46,481 nt of DNA, taken from an uncultured Lentisphaeraceae bacterium (GTDB taxonomy: Bacteria; Verrucomicrobiota; Kiritimatiellia; RFP12; DVOR01). The translations under genes were made by a program, and so were the position numbers. Location of the stretch: assembly GCA_949289005.1 (NCBI GenBank), contig CASEMQ010000032.1, positions 1 through 46,481 on the forward strand, in the 5' to 3' direction. The notes under the pieces are model-generated. The model made no database searches, was not told the origin of the DNA, and saw only the letters and a list, made by a program, of their open reading frames with translations. Shown in pieces: positions 8,155 through 16,458 of this stretch; the stretch's first letter is position 1, and each line of letters begins with the position of its first letter.

Positions 8155-10611
8155 ATGGACATCCAGGCGTTTCAGGACAAGCGGCAAGAACTGATCGGGC
8201 TGACGGAAGCGTTGGCCCGGGTGGAAGGCATCGAGGCAAGCACGATGACGCGCCCCGTGGCGGACGTCGTCGGCGAGGTCCCCGGCGCGGAGACGGTGCC
8301 GGTGGCGCGCGAGGTGGCGGAGCTGGCGCGCAAACTGCGCGAGGACCAGTTCCGCATCGCCTTGGTGGCGCCCTTCCAGAGCGGCAAGTCCACCACCTTC
8401 GATGCACTGTTGGGCGGCGAGGAGGTCTCGCCGCGCGGCGACAACACCTCCACCAGCGCGACCATCGTCCACGGACGCCACACCACGGACCCGGCCCTGG
8501 TCGGCCGGTCGGAGGTGACGTGGAAGAACGACGCGGAGCTGCTCCTGATGTTGCCCGAGAAGTTGTTGGTGCCGCATTTGGCCGACTTGGCGCCCGAGCG
8601 TTTTGCCGCGGAAGGCGCGGCGCTCGACGATTTGCGCCTGAACGACCCGCGGGATCTGGACTTGCTGCGCCGGGCCACCGAGCGGGAGTGGGCGCGTTAT
8701 CGGGAGAAGCCGCGGGGCTATGGCTCGGACAACCTGGATCTGTTGCGCGCCGCCTACGTGATGGTGCACCACTATGGCAACGCCCACCTCCGAGCCCTGC
8801 AGGCGCGGCAGGGACTGCTCCGGACGGAGGAAGAGGTCGAGCCCCTCGTGCGTTTCCCGCGCGGGTGGGCGCGGCGCTTCGACCCCTCCAAGCCGGAGCC
8901 GGAGCCGTTCGATGACGCGGAGACGACCTTTCTCTTCGTGAAGAAGGTGACGTGTTACGTGGATTCGCCGGCGTTGGCCGCGCTGGGGTGCTCGGTGGTG
9001 GATTGCCCCGGGCTCTTCGCCAACCGCTACGACACCTCCGTGACGCTGGAGGAATTGGGCAACTGCGACGTGGCCTGGGTGCTCCTGGGCGAGAAAGCGG
9101 TGGCCGACACCGAGCGGAAGCAAATCAAGGCCGTCGCCAAGGCAAAGCCGGGGGCGATGGTCTTTTCGCTGAACATGAGGCCGGAGAAGCCGAAACGTAT
9201 TTACGAGGAGAAAATCCGCCCCGCCGACGTGGCCCGGCTGAACCAAACCCTGCCCACGCCCATCACGGCGGAGGATTGCCTGCTCTACCAGGCGCGTCTG
9301 GCGCTCACGGCCGTGCAGGCCGGGCGTCTGCGCGCGGGCACGCTCCCGGAACCCACGCAAGCGCAGATCATGCGCCGCGGCGAGGAAATCGCCGATGAGG
9401 ATGAGCCCTTCGAATCGCCCTTGGCGGTGCTGGAGGCGCTTGCGCAGGATGACTTAGAGGCGTTGGGTGTCTTGGAGGACGAAGAGGTGTCGAGCCTTTC
9501 GTTCACCGACCCGCAAGGGGTGGCGATTGCCCGGCGCGAAAGCGGGCTGGACACCGTGGTCGAGACGTTGCAGCGCAACGTCGTGGTCAACCGCGGGCGT
9601 ATCATCCTGAAAACGAACGGCAGCGACCGCCTGCGCCGCGCCGTGGATGCCCTCCGCACGGACACCGAGCGGCATGCGCAGGATTTGCGCGAGGGGCTCG
9701 CGGCCGCGGAGGCGCGCGTCGCCGAGAAGCAGAAACGGTTGGATGCGTATGTCCGGGTGTGCGACGAGCAGTTTGCCGCGCTGGCCAACATGGCGGGTTT
9801 GGCCGCCGACCTCGAGGAGGAGTTCTTGGCGCGCGTGGCGGGGCCGACCCGGAAGGAGACGCTGGAGGAGGCGCTCGCCGATGTCACGATACTCGTGGGC
9901 AAGCGCCGGGAGGCGTTGCAGGCGTGGCTGGACACCGCCTTCCGGCGCATCCTGGATCAGAACCTGCGACAGTGGGCATTCGACATGCGCGATGGCAAGT
10001 CCGAGGCCTTCAAGGGTTTCCGGAAGCAGCTGGCGACAATCCAAAGGAAGGTGGAGGTGGCGCTCAAGGGGGAGTCGCCGCTCCCGGGTGACGGAAGCGG
10101 TCGCGTCCCGGGTGCCCCCGACATCCGCCTCGACATCGCTATCGGCCCGGACTGGGGCAAGATAATCGGCATTGTGGCGGACATCGTCGCGATGCTCCCG
10201 CTTCCCGGCGGGAAGCTTGTCAAACTGGTTAAGGGCGCGCGATTTGTCGCGGCGGTTGCCCTCAAGATTTTCGGCAAGACGCTTCCGACCCAGGAGGAGA
10301 AGTTGGCGCAGGCGATGCGCGACGATTTGCCCGAGGCGTTGGGGAAGGCCTGCCGCGACTACGCCAAAACGTTGTCGGCGGCGTGGGCGGAAGCGCTCTT
10401 CCGCAATGCGCAGGAGGCCATCCGCGCGGGCGTGGAGGCGCGTCGCCGCGACCTCGAGGCGGATTTGGCGCAGGTGCGCGAGGAACTCGGGTGTGACCAG
10501 GCGGCACGCGAGCAAACGCTCGCGCGGCTGGAGGCCACGCTGGCGCAGGTGCGCCCCATCGATGAACGGCTCGCGGCCTTCGAGGCCGAACTGGCGCGGC
10601 TTTTGGCCTGA
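8155..10611 (+). CDS. Dynamin-like large GTPase 2
   Basis: An 818-residue protein. Helical N-terminus; G1 APFQSGKSTTFDALLG at about 72-87; G2 STSAT; G3 DCPGLFANRYDT from Asp283. About 200 residues separate G1 and G3, twice the usual gap, owing to an inserted region with TWKNDAELLL and YVMVHHYGN that recurs in the next two genes. In the G4 place it has FSLNMR instead of TKxD. Long coiled-coil helices follow, then a hydrophobic stretch at about 663-703 that could be a membrane paddle, then a C-terminal helical region. This layout matches bacterial dynamin-like proteins, which remodel membranes on GTP hydrolysis. AGGAG at 8143-8147 is correctly spaced for ATG 8155, not for the earlier ATG at 8149. 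Confidence 0.82.
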   Translation: MDIQAFQDKRQELIGLTEALARVEGIEASTMTRPVADVVGEVPGAETVPVAREVAELARKLREDQFRIALVAPFQSGKSTTFDALLGGEEVSPRGDNTSTSATIVHGRHTTDPALVGRSEVTWKNDAELLLMLPEKLLVPHLADLAPERFAAEGAALDDLRLNDPRDLDLLRRATEREWARYREKPRGYGSDNLDLLRAAYVMVHHYGNAHLRALQARQGLLRTEEEVEPLVRFPRGWARRFDPSKPEPEPFDDAETTFLFVKKVTCYVDSPALAALGCSVVDCPGLFANRYDTSVTLEELGNCDVAWVLLGEKAVADTERKQIKAVAKAKPGAMVFSLNMRPEKPKRIYEEKIRPADVARLNQTLPTPITAEDCLLYQARLALTAVQAGRLRAGTLPEPTQAQIMRRGEEIADEDEPFESPLAVLEALAQDDLEALGVLEDEEVSSLSFTDPQGVAIARRESGLDTVVETLQRNVVVNRGRIILKTNGSDRLRRAVDALRTDTERHAQDLREGLAAAEARVAEKQKRLDAYVRVCDEQFAALANMAGLAADLEEEFLARVAGPTRKETLEEALADVTILVGKRREALQAWLDTAFRRILDQNLRQWAFDMRDGKSEAFKGFRKQLATIQRKVEVALKGESPLPGDGSGRVPGAPDIRLDIAIGPDWGKIIGIVADIVAMLPLPGGKLVKLVKGARFVAAVALKIFGKTLPTQEEKLAQAMRDDLPEALGKACRDYAKTLSAAWAEALFRNAQEAIRAGVEARRRDLEADLAQVREELGCDQAAREQTLARLEATLAQVRPIDERLAAFEAELARLLA

Positions 10612-10625
10612 GGCAAGGAGGCAGT

Positions 10626-13085
10626 GTGGAAGAGACGGATTACGTGAAATTGCGCGACGCGTTGGCGCGGTTGGTGGAGGAGCTCGGCAAGGAGCCGGCC
10701 ATCGAGGCGGTCACCGTGGCGCGTCGGCGTGTCGACGCGGCCGCTGAGACGGACGAGGTGCCCGTTGCCGAGGAGTTGGGTGCGCTCCGGGAGCGGCTGG
10801 CGGACGAGCGTTTCCGCATCGGGCTCTACACCCCGTCCCAGCGCGGCAAGTCCACCACCTTCAATGCGCTGTTCGGCGGGCAGGAGCTGTCGCCGCGCGG
10901 GCAGGGCACGGCCACCAGCGCCGCCATCATCGTGGGGGTGCCCACCCGCGATCCCAAGTTGGTGGGCAAGGCGACCGTGGCGTGGAAGACCAAGGAGGAG
11001 CTGTTGCTCTCCTTGAAGGCCGACCTGATCATGCCGCACCTGCGGGCGGGCATCCTCGCCGAGGGGCAGGGGCTCGACGACCTGGACTTGGATCGGGACG
11101 GGGATTTGCGGGCGCTGTGCGACGCCGTCGAGGACGCGTGGTGCGCGTACAGGCGGCAGGGGGCGCCTTCGACCGAGGCCTATGACCAGCTGCGCATCGC
11201 CTACGTGATGCTGCACCACTATGGCAACCGAACGCTCCGCGAACAGTGGGCGAGGCCGAAGGAAGCGTTGTACGATGCGGAGGCGATTGCCGCCATCGTG
11301 CGCTACCCCGAGCACTGGGAGGAGCATTTCGACACACCGGACCTGCCGATCGACTTCCGGGACGAGGAGACGATCTTCCTTTTCGCCAAGCAGGTAACGC
11401 TCTACGTGGACGCGGCGACGCTGGGCACGGAGGCGTGCGCGGTGGTGGATTGCCCGGGCTTTGGCGCCAACCACTATGACACGTGCGTGGCACAAGAGGC
11501 GTTGGGCGCGTGCGACTTGGTCTGGGTGATCCTAGGCGAAACGCAAATCGCCCAGCCGGAATGTGAGAAGATCAAGGAAGTGGCGGGAATCAAAGCGGAC
11601 GCCCTGCTCTTCGCCTTGAACATGAGGGGCCCTCAGGAAACCGGCAGGCGCGAACATTTCAGGGAGGTTATCGTCCCAGAAGACGTGTCTGCTCTGAACG
11701 GCGGGGTGCTCCCCGAGGGAACGAAGGTCGCGGAGACGGACGTCCTGCTCTATCAGGCGCACCTGGCGCTCACGGCCGAGCAGGCGGCGCGCCTGCGCGA
11801 GGGGCGGCTTCCGGAGGCGTCGCTGGAGGCCATCATCCGGCACGCGAGCGATTCGCGCGAACGGTGCAAGACGACGGCGGAGGCCCTGGACGTCTTGAGG
11901 AAACAGGCCAGGACCGATCTGTACAATCTGGGCGACCTCAAACGTTCTGAAAAGCTCAGGCTGACCTTCGAGGGGGAGGAGGGCGCGCAGTGGGTGGCCC
12001 GCGCCCGCGAGGCCGGCGGGCTGGAGAACGTGCGCGCGCGGATCGTCGCGATCGTGCGTGAGCAACGGCTCAGTCGGGTGTTGCGCGACATCGTGTGCGC
12101 CCGCCTGGACATGGCCTTCGGCGCCGTCGCGACAGGCAACCGGCGGCGCTTGGAGAACTTGCGCGGAGGCATCGAGGCCGCGAAGGAACAAATCGCGAAG
12201 AAGCAAGAAGAGGCGCAGGAGTTGGAACGGCGCGTGCGCACGCTTTTCGGCTCGGGGCAACGCTTGCGGACGAAACTGTGCGGCGAACTGTACAGGGAAC
12301 TTCTGCGCGAGGTGTTTGAGCCCGCGGGCGATGCCACGATCGACGAGGCGCGGCGGTCGTGCGCCAAGCTGGCCGACAAGGACGAGGCCGGGCTTCAGGC
12401 ATGGTTCAACACCGTCTGCAAGCGCCAGGCAGAGACGAAGCTAAAGGCATGGCAGACGAAGGTGAAGGACCGCGGATCCCCCGCGCTGAAGGCTTATCTC
12501 GCCGCCATCCAACAGCAGGTGGGCGATCTCCTCAAGGATGTGGACGCGCAGGGCGTGGACGGGGCGAAAGCCGATGGGATTGCCATCGGCGGCCTCTCCG
12601 CGGATTTGGGCATCGACTGGGGCTTTTGGGTGGACGTTGCGGGAGTCGTCAGTATCCCGTTGCTTTTCACACCAATCGGTTGGATTGTCGGGTTGGGCAT
12701 TCTGGCGTCCTCAGTATTCTCCTGGCTCTTCGGCAAAAACAAGGCGGACAAGATGCGCAAGGCGGTGGACAACGAAATTGCCCCCAAGTTGCGCGAGGGC
12801 TTCCGGGACGCTGCCGGGGAGATGGCCGAAAAGATGGCGGAGGAAACGAGCAACCGTGTGCGGGACACCATCGACAAGCAAATCGCACGTTATCGGCGGA
12901 CACTTGAGCGCGAGTTGGCGGATTTGCACGAGGCCTTCACGGGCAAACGGGGCAGGGTCGATGCCGAAATCGCCTTCCGCGTGGAGGCGCAGAAGCGTCT
13001 GGAGGCCTTTGGGCAACGCTTGGAGGCCGTGAAGGGCGACCTGGAGGCCGCGATCGCGCGCATTGCGCGGGGGGCCGCGTCATGA
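10626..13085 (+). CDS. Dynamin-like large GTPase 3
   Basis: An 819-residue paralogue of the preceding protein, beginning with GTG behind AAGGAGG and only 14 nt after it. G1 is TPSQRGKSTTFNALFG with the GKS at 74-76; the switch I region is TATSAAII; G3 is DCPGFGANHYDT from Asp275. The inserted region between them carries AWKTKEELLL and YVMLHHYGN. The G4 position reads FALNMRG. A coiled coil at about 500-545 (KEQIAKKQEEAQELERR) leads to a helical bundle and a strongly hydrophobic hairpin-like stretch at about 658-695 (SIPLLFTPIGWIVGLGILA), a good membrane-insertion candidate. The C-terminus is again helical. Its length and motif spacing match protein 2 closely, so the two are recent duplicates or obligate partners. 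Confidence 0.82.
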   Translation: MEETDYVKLRDALARLVEELGKEPAIEAVTVARRRVDAAAETDEVPVAEELGALRERLADERFRIGLYTPSQRGKSTTFNALFGGQELSPRGQGTATSAAIIVGVPTRDPKLVGKATVAWKTKEELLLSLKADLIMPHLRAGILAEGQGLDDLDLDRDGDLRALCDAVEDAWCAYRRQGAPSTEAYDQLRIAYVMLHHYGNRTLREQWARPKEALYDAEAIAAIVRYPEHWEEHFDTPDLPIDFRDEETIFLFAKQVTLYVDAATLGTEACAVVDCPGFGANHYDTCVAQEALGACDLVWVILGETQIAQPECEKIKEVAGIKADALLFALNMRGPQETGRREHFREVIVPEDVSALNGGVLPEGTKVAETDVLLYQAHLALTAEQAARLREGRLPEASLEAIIRHASDSRERCKTTAEALDVLRKQARTDLYNLGDLKRSEKLRLTFEGEEGAQWVARAREAGGLENVRARIVAIVREQRLSRVLRDIVCARLDMAFGAVATGNRRRLENLRGGIEAAKEQIAKKQEEAQELERRVRTLFGSGQRLRTKLCGELYRELLREVFEPAGDATIDEARRSCAKLADKDEAGLQAWFNTVCKRQAETKLKAWQTKVKDRGSPALKAYLAAIQQQVGDLLKDVDAQGVDGAKADGIAIGGLSADLGIDWGFWVDVAGVVSIPLLFTPIGWIVGLGILASSVFSWLFGKNKADKMRKAVDNEIAPKLREGFRDAAGEMAEKMAEETSNRVRDTIDKQIARYRRTLERELADLHEAFTGKRGRVDAEIAFRVEAQKRLEAFGQRLEAVKGDLEAAIARIARGAAS

Positions 13086-15415
13086 GCGGGGGACTGCTGG
13101 GACAGGAGGCCCGCGCGGCCGTCGTGGAATTGTTTGATCGCGCGGCCACGATTCCCAATCTGCCGCCCGCCCGTGCCCAGGCGTTGGTGGCGGCGCGCGA
13201 CGCGTTGCAGGGGCGCGGCCTCACGGTCGCGCTGGACGGTGCGTTCCAGAGCGGCAAGTCCACGACCTTCAACCTGGTGTGCGGCGCCGAGATTTGCCCG
13301 CGCGGCAAGGGCATCAGGACGAGCGCCGTGGCGGTCGAGGCCGCGCAGGCGTCTTCGCCCGAAGAGGTTGGCACGGCGACCGTGGCGTGGAAGACGGAGG
13401 AGGAGCTGTTGGCGCCCCTGCGGGAAGTTTTCTCCCAATACGCCGATTGGTCACTTGGGAGGTGGGCGGAATGCTATGACGACGCGGAGGCATTCGAGGC
13501 CTTGCGGGCGAAGGTGCCGCGGGAACAGGCGGAAACGTTGCGCGTGGCGGAACTTATCCTTTCGCATCGCGCATCGTCCCACTTGGCGCGCCTGCGCGCG
13601 ACGGCGCGTTTCCCCTTGGCCGACGTGCGGGGCTTCATGGCTTTTCCCGAGCGGTGGGAGGAGCGTTGGGCCGGCCGGCAGCGCTTCGCGGCGGTGCCGT
13701 TCACGGATCGCGAGAGCGTCTTCGCGTTCGTCAAGCGCATTTCGTGCCGGGTGGACGCGCCGTTCCTGAGGGAGACGGGCATCACGTTGGTCGATTGCCC
13801 CGGGCAGAACGCCTCCGACTACGACGAGGCCGTCGCGCAGGAGGCGTTGCGTGGGGCGGACGCCGTGTGGCATCTGCTCGGCGGCGGCGAGAAGGACGTC
13901 TCGGCGGCGGAAATCGCGCACTTGCGCACGTTGTGCGAAAAGGACGGCAAGCGGTTGCAGGATGTTTTCCTTTCGCTGAACGTCAAGGGCGAGATCTGGC
14001 GCACGTGGCTGCCTTCCGCCGTCGCGCGCCTCAACAACGCCCACGTCTTCGAGGGGCGGGTGCGCGTCGGGGACGTCGTGCCCTATCACGCGGCGTTGGC
14101 GCTGGCCGGCGATGCGTTGGGGCGTTTGCGCGCGGACGAATTGCCCGAGGCCGCGCGTGAACGCCTGTGCGCGTGGCGCCGGTGCGAGCCGGACGAGTTG
14201 GAGGACGAGCTCTGCGGCGCCATCGAGAATGGGCTGGAGACGATGGGAGCCCCGGAGCCTGAGGACGACGCGGCGCTCCCCGCATTGGCCGAGACGTGGA
14301 GCCGTTTGATGGAACTGCGAGACGCATGGGTGGACTTCCGCGATGTGCGCGAGCTGAACTTTTTGCTGTCGGCGCGCTGCCTCGGCGCGTTGGTCGAGGC
14401 GCTCCGGGAGGTCTCCGTCGGCCGATCGGTCTGGACCTTTAAGCTTTTCGGGGCGGGCGAAAATCCGAGGCAGCTTGCGCTGTGCGAGCGGGATTCCGTA
14501 CGGAACAAGGCGGACCGCGAACGCTTCGGCGAACCGCCGCTGACGGGAACGCCCGAGGACCGCGAACGCTTCCTGGACGGCTTGGAGTCGGGCAAGGTGA
14601 CCTCGCCGAGTTACTGGGGCAAGGTCATGGTCTGCCGCGCGCGGAACGAGGCGGAGCGCACCTTCGAGGGTGTGCTTTACCCCACGTTGAAGGCAAGGCA
14701 GGAGGCGCGGGCGTTCGCCGAGGGTTTGGACAACTGTTTGCGACGGGCCGGCACATTGGAGGAGACGGGCGACGCGATCGCCGCTTCCGTCAGGAAGGTC
14801 GCGTGTCCGCCTGGCCCCTCCGCCGAGCGCGTGGCGCGCTTTCGTGAACGCTACGATGCGGCCTGTCGCGCCTTTGGCGTCCAATGGGCGAGCATCGCGG
14901 CGCGCAATCGCGCGGCGCGGGTGTTGCGCCGGGCCCGTTGGGTCGCGGTGGTCGCGTCCGGCTTGCTTTCGGGCGGGCTTGTCAATGGGGCGCTGCGGCT
15001 TGCCTTCCCGCGAGCCTGGTGCGGCGTCGTGGCGCTGACGTTGTTGGCGGGATGGTGGATCGGGGGTGTGCGCGCCCATCCTGTCGCCGTCATGGGCACG
15101 CTTGCCACGCTCAACCTCGGGGTCGCGGCCTATGTGTGCCTGACCTCGCGCGGGCGAGGCGCGCAGGGCGCGTGGGTCGACGCGCACCGGGCGGGGCGGA
15201 AAGCGGGCTGGTATTGGTATGCGCTGGCCTGGCACGCGGTGGGCGCGCCGATGGTCGCGGCGGTGGCGACGTTGGCCTGGATCGGTCTGGCCGCGTGGCG
15301 GCCGGGCCGGCTCTGGGCCGGGTTCGCCGTCGCCTCCGCGGCCGTTTGGGCGCTGTCGCGTTTGTGCCGGGGCGGTTTCCGCCTGTCGGGACAACGTCAA
15401 AAGCGGGGCCTTTAA
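13082..15415 (+). CDS. Dynamin-like GTPase 4 with C-terminal membrane domain
   Basis: A 777-residue relative of proteins 2 and 3, overlapping the previous gene by ATGA. G1 is GAFQSGKSTTFN (GKS at 58-60) and G3 is DCPGQNASDYDE from Asp238, with the shared inserted region between (AWKTEEELLAPL, FPERWEERW). The G4 position is LSLNVKG. Unlike its neighbours, the last 150 residues contain about five hydrophobic segments (roughly 620-765, e.g. VVASGLLSGGLVNGAL and GVVALTLLAGWWIGGV). It is therefore probably an integral membrane protein anchoring the group. It is the last gene of the operon. A partner role in a hetero-oligomeric membrane-remodelling machine is inferred from co-transcription and paralogy. 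Confidence 0.8.
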   Translation: MSGGLLGQEARAAVVELFDRAATIPNLPPARAQALVAARDALQGRGLTVALDGAFQSGKSTTFNLVCGAEICPRGKGIRTSAVAVEAAQASSPEEVGTATVAWKTEEELLAPLREVFSQYADWSLGRWAECYDDAEAFEALRAKVPREQAETLRVAELILSHRASSHLARLRATARFPLADVRGFMAFPERWEERWAGRQRFAAVPFTDRESVFAFVKRISCRVDAPFLRETGITLVDCPGQNASDYDEAVAQEALRGADAVWHLLGGGEKDVSAAEIAHLRTLCEKDGKRLQDVFLSLNVKGEIWRTWLPSAVARLNNAHVFEGRVRVGDVVPYHAALALAGDALGRLRADELPEAARERLCAWRRCEPDELEDELCGAIENGLETMGAPEPEDDAALPALAETWSRLMELRDAWVDFRDVRELNFLLSARCLGALVEALREVSVGRSVWTFKLFGAGENPRQLALCERDSVRNKADRERFGEPPLTGTPEDRERFLDGLESGKVTSPSYWGKVMVCRARNEAERTFEGVLYPTLKARQEARAFAEGLDNCLRRAGTLEETGDAIAASVRKVACPPGPSAERVARFRERYDAACRAFGVQWASIAARNRAARVLRRARWVAVVASGLLSGGLVNGALRLAFPRAWCGVVALTLLAGWWIGGVRAHPVAVMGTLATLNLGVAAYVCLTSRGRGAQGAWVDAHRAGRKAGWYWYALAWHAVGAPMVAAVATLAWIGLAAWRPGRLWAGFAVASAAVWALSRLCRGGFRLSGQRQKRGL

Positions 15416-15433
15416 GGTTATGGGTGGGGATTT

Positions 15434-15456
15434 GGCGGGTCGGGGGCGGCCCGCCT
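15434..15456 (+). terminator. Weak hairpin after the dynamin operon
   Basis: GGCGGG pairs with CCCGCC across a G-rich loop, followed by TGTTTGTG. It is the only candidate end of the four-gene transcript and lacks a proper T run, so read-through toward the PEP-CTERM gene is possible. Confidence 0.3.
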
Positions 15457-15536
15457 GTTTGTGCCCGTTCCCGTCCATGCCTCACGCCTGTTTTGGCCGC
15501 TTTTGGCATCCACGCGACGAAAACCCAATTTAACGC

Positions 15537-15564
15537 TTGACAAAATGGGGGGGGGTGGTACCTT
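15537..15564 (+). promoter_or_regulatory. Poly-G-spacer promoter of PEP-CTERM gene 1 (P2)
   Basis: TTGACA at 15537-15542, AAAT, nine G (15547-15555), TGG and TACCTT at 15559-15564 give a 16-nt spacer with extended -10. The flanking bases match the promoter at 6232, including an upstream GCGACG-AAAACCC-ATTTA segment. The leader to ATG 15590 is about 20 nt. Confidence 0.6.
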
Positions 15565-15589
15565 CTTCGTAGAAAGGATACCGAAGCAG

Positions 15590-16288
15590 ATGAGAAAACT
15601 ATTCCTGGCGGCCGCGGCTGCGGCCTGTTTGATGGGCGCGGCGCAGGCCGTCATGGTCGATTGGCGGGGGAGCTACACCTCCACCGGCACCTATGGCGAT
15701 AACCTTGCCGACGCGGCGAAGATTGAAATCCAGAACGGCACCGTGTCGCCCGGGTCGGGCTGGTACGTGCTGACGGTCGCCTTCACGCTGGATGCGTCCT
15801 ACGCGAAACCCGGCGGCTGGCCGGCGATCGTGTCGCTGACCCATTCCGGCCAAGGGGAGGGCAATTACAACGGCAACCTGCGCCTCTCGCTGAACGACGC
15901 CGGCAAACTTTCGTTGAACGGGGATGGCGCGGCGGCCGTCAACCCGCCGACGGTCACGGACAGCGCGTTGGAGACGGGCAAATCCTACACGGTGTCGCTC
16001 GCCATCGGCCAGAACGCCGAGGGGCAGGCGGTCGCGAGCGTGACGATCTACTCCGAAGGCACGCTCGTCGGGTCGCTCACCGACCATGTGCTGGCCGCCT
16101 CGTACGCCGACGCGGCGTGGGACACCATCGTGCTCGGCTCGGCCTCGGTGACGGATAGCAACGGGAACCGCACCTTCGGCGAAGGCCAGCTGACGGTGAC
16201 GCAGGTGACGCTGCTCCCGGAGCCGACCGCGCTGGCGTTGCTGGCGCTGGGCGTGGCGGGGATCGCGCTCCGCCGCCGCGTGGCGTGA
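15590..16288 (+). CDS. PEP-CTERM surface protein 1
   Basis: A 232-residue exported protein. A cleavable signal peptide (residues 1 to about 20, ending AQA) is followed by a beta-rich, Thr/Ser/Gly-rich body resembling a lectin-like sandwich. The C-terminus has PEPTALALLALG, a hydrophobic helix and RRR. That is the PEP-CTERM sorting signal recognised by exosortase (EpsH family), which releases the protein to the envelope or extracellular matrix. No exosortase gene is in this window. AAAGGA lies upstream of the ATG. The gene is transcribed from a poly-G promoter. The function of the body is unknown. Confidence 0.85.
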   Translation: MRKLFLAAAAAACLMGAAQAVMVDWRGSYTSTGTYGDNLADAAKIEIQNGTVSPGSGWYVLTVAFTLDASYAKPGGWPAIVSLTHSGQGEGNYNGNLRLSLNDAGKLSLNGDGAAAVNPPTVTDSALETGKSYTVSLAIGQNAEGQAVASVTIYSEGTLVGSLTDHVLAASYADAAWDTIVLGSASVTDSNGNRTFGEGQLTVTQVTLLPEPTALALLALGVAGIALRRRVA

Positions 16289-16322
16289 GGGCACGCCCGC
16301 GCCGTTCCCGCCGGCCTTTGTG

Positions 16323-16348
16323 GGGGGCGTCCCGCCCGGGGCGCCCCC
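16323..16348 (+). terminator. Possible terminator between PEP-CTERM gene 1 and adhE
   Basis: GGGGGCG and CGCCCCC form a 7-bp stem around a 12-nt loop. Only TT follows, so termination would be inefficient. Confidence 0.45.
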
Positions 16349-16387
16349 TTGTCGTGCCCGCGTGCATGGGCAATGCGCGTTTTTTGC

Positions 16388-16416
16388 TTGACTTTTTGGG
16401 GGAAATAATCGATACT
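16388..16416 (+). promoter_or_regulatory. Promoter of adhE
   Basis: TTGACT at 16388-16393 and GATACT at 16411-16416 are separated by 17 nt. The spacer contains TTTT and five G. The start of transcription would be about 35 nt before the ATG. The ribosome site AAAGGAGAAAC lies just upstream of 16459. Confidence 0.55.
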
Positions 16417-16458
16417 TTTATACCGATTTGCCGATTTTAACCCGAAAAGGAGAAACTT

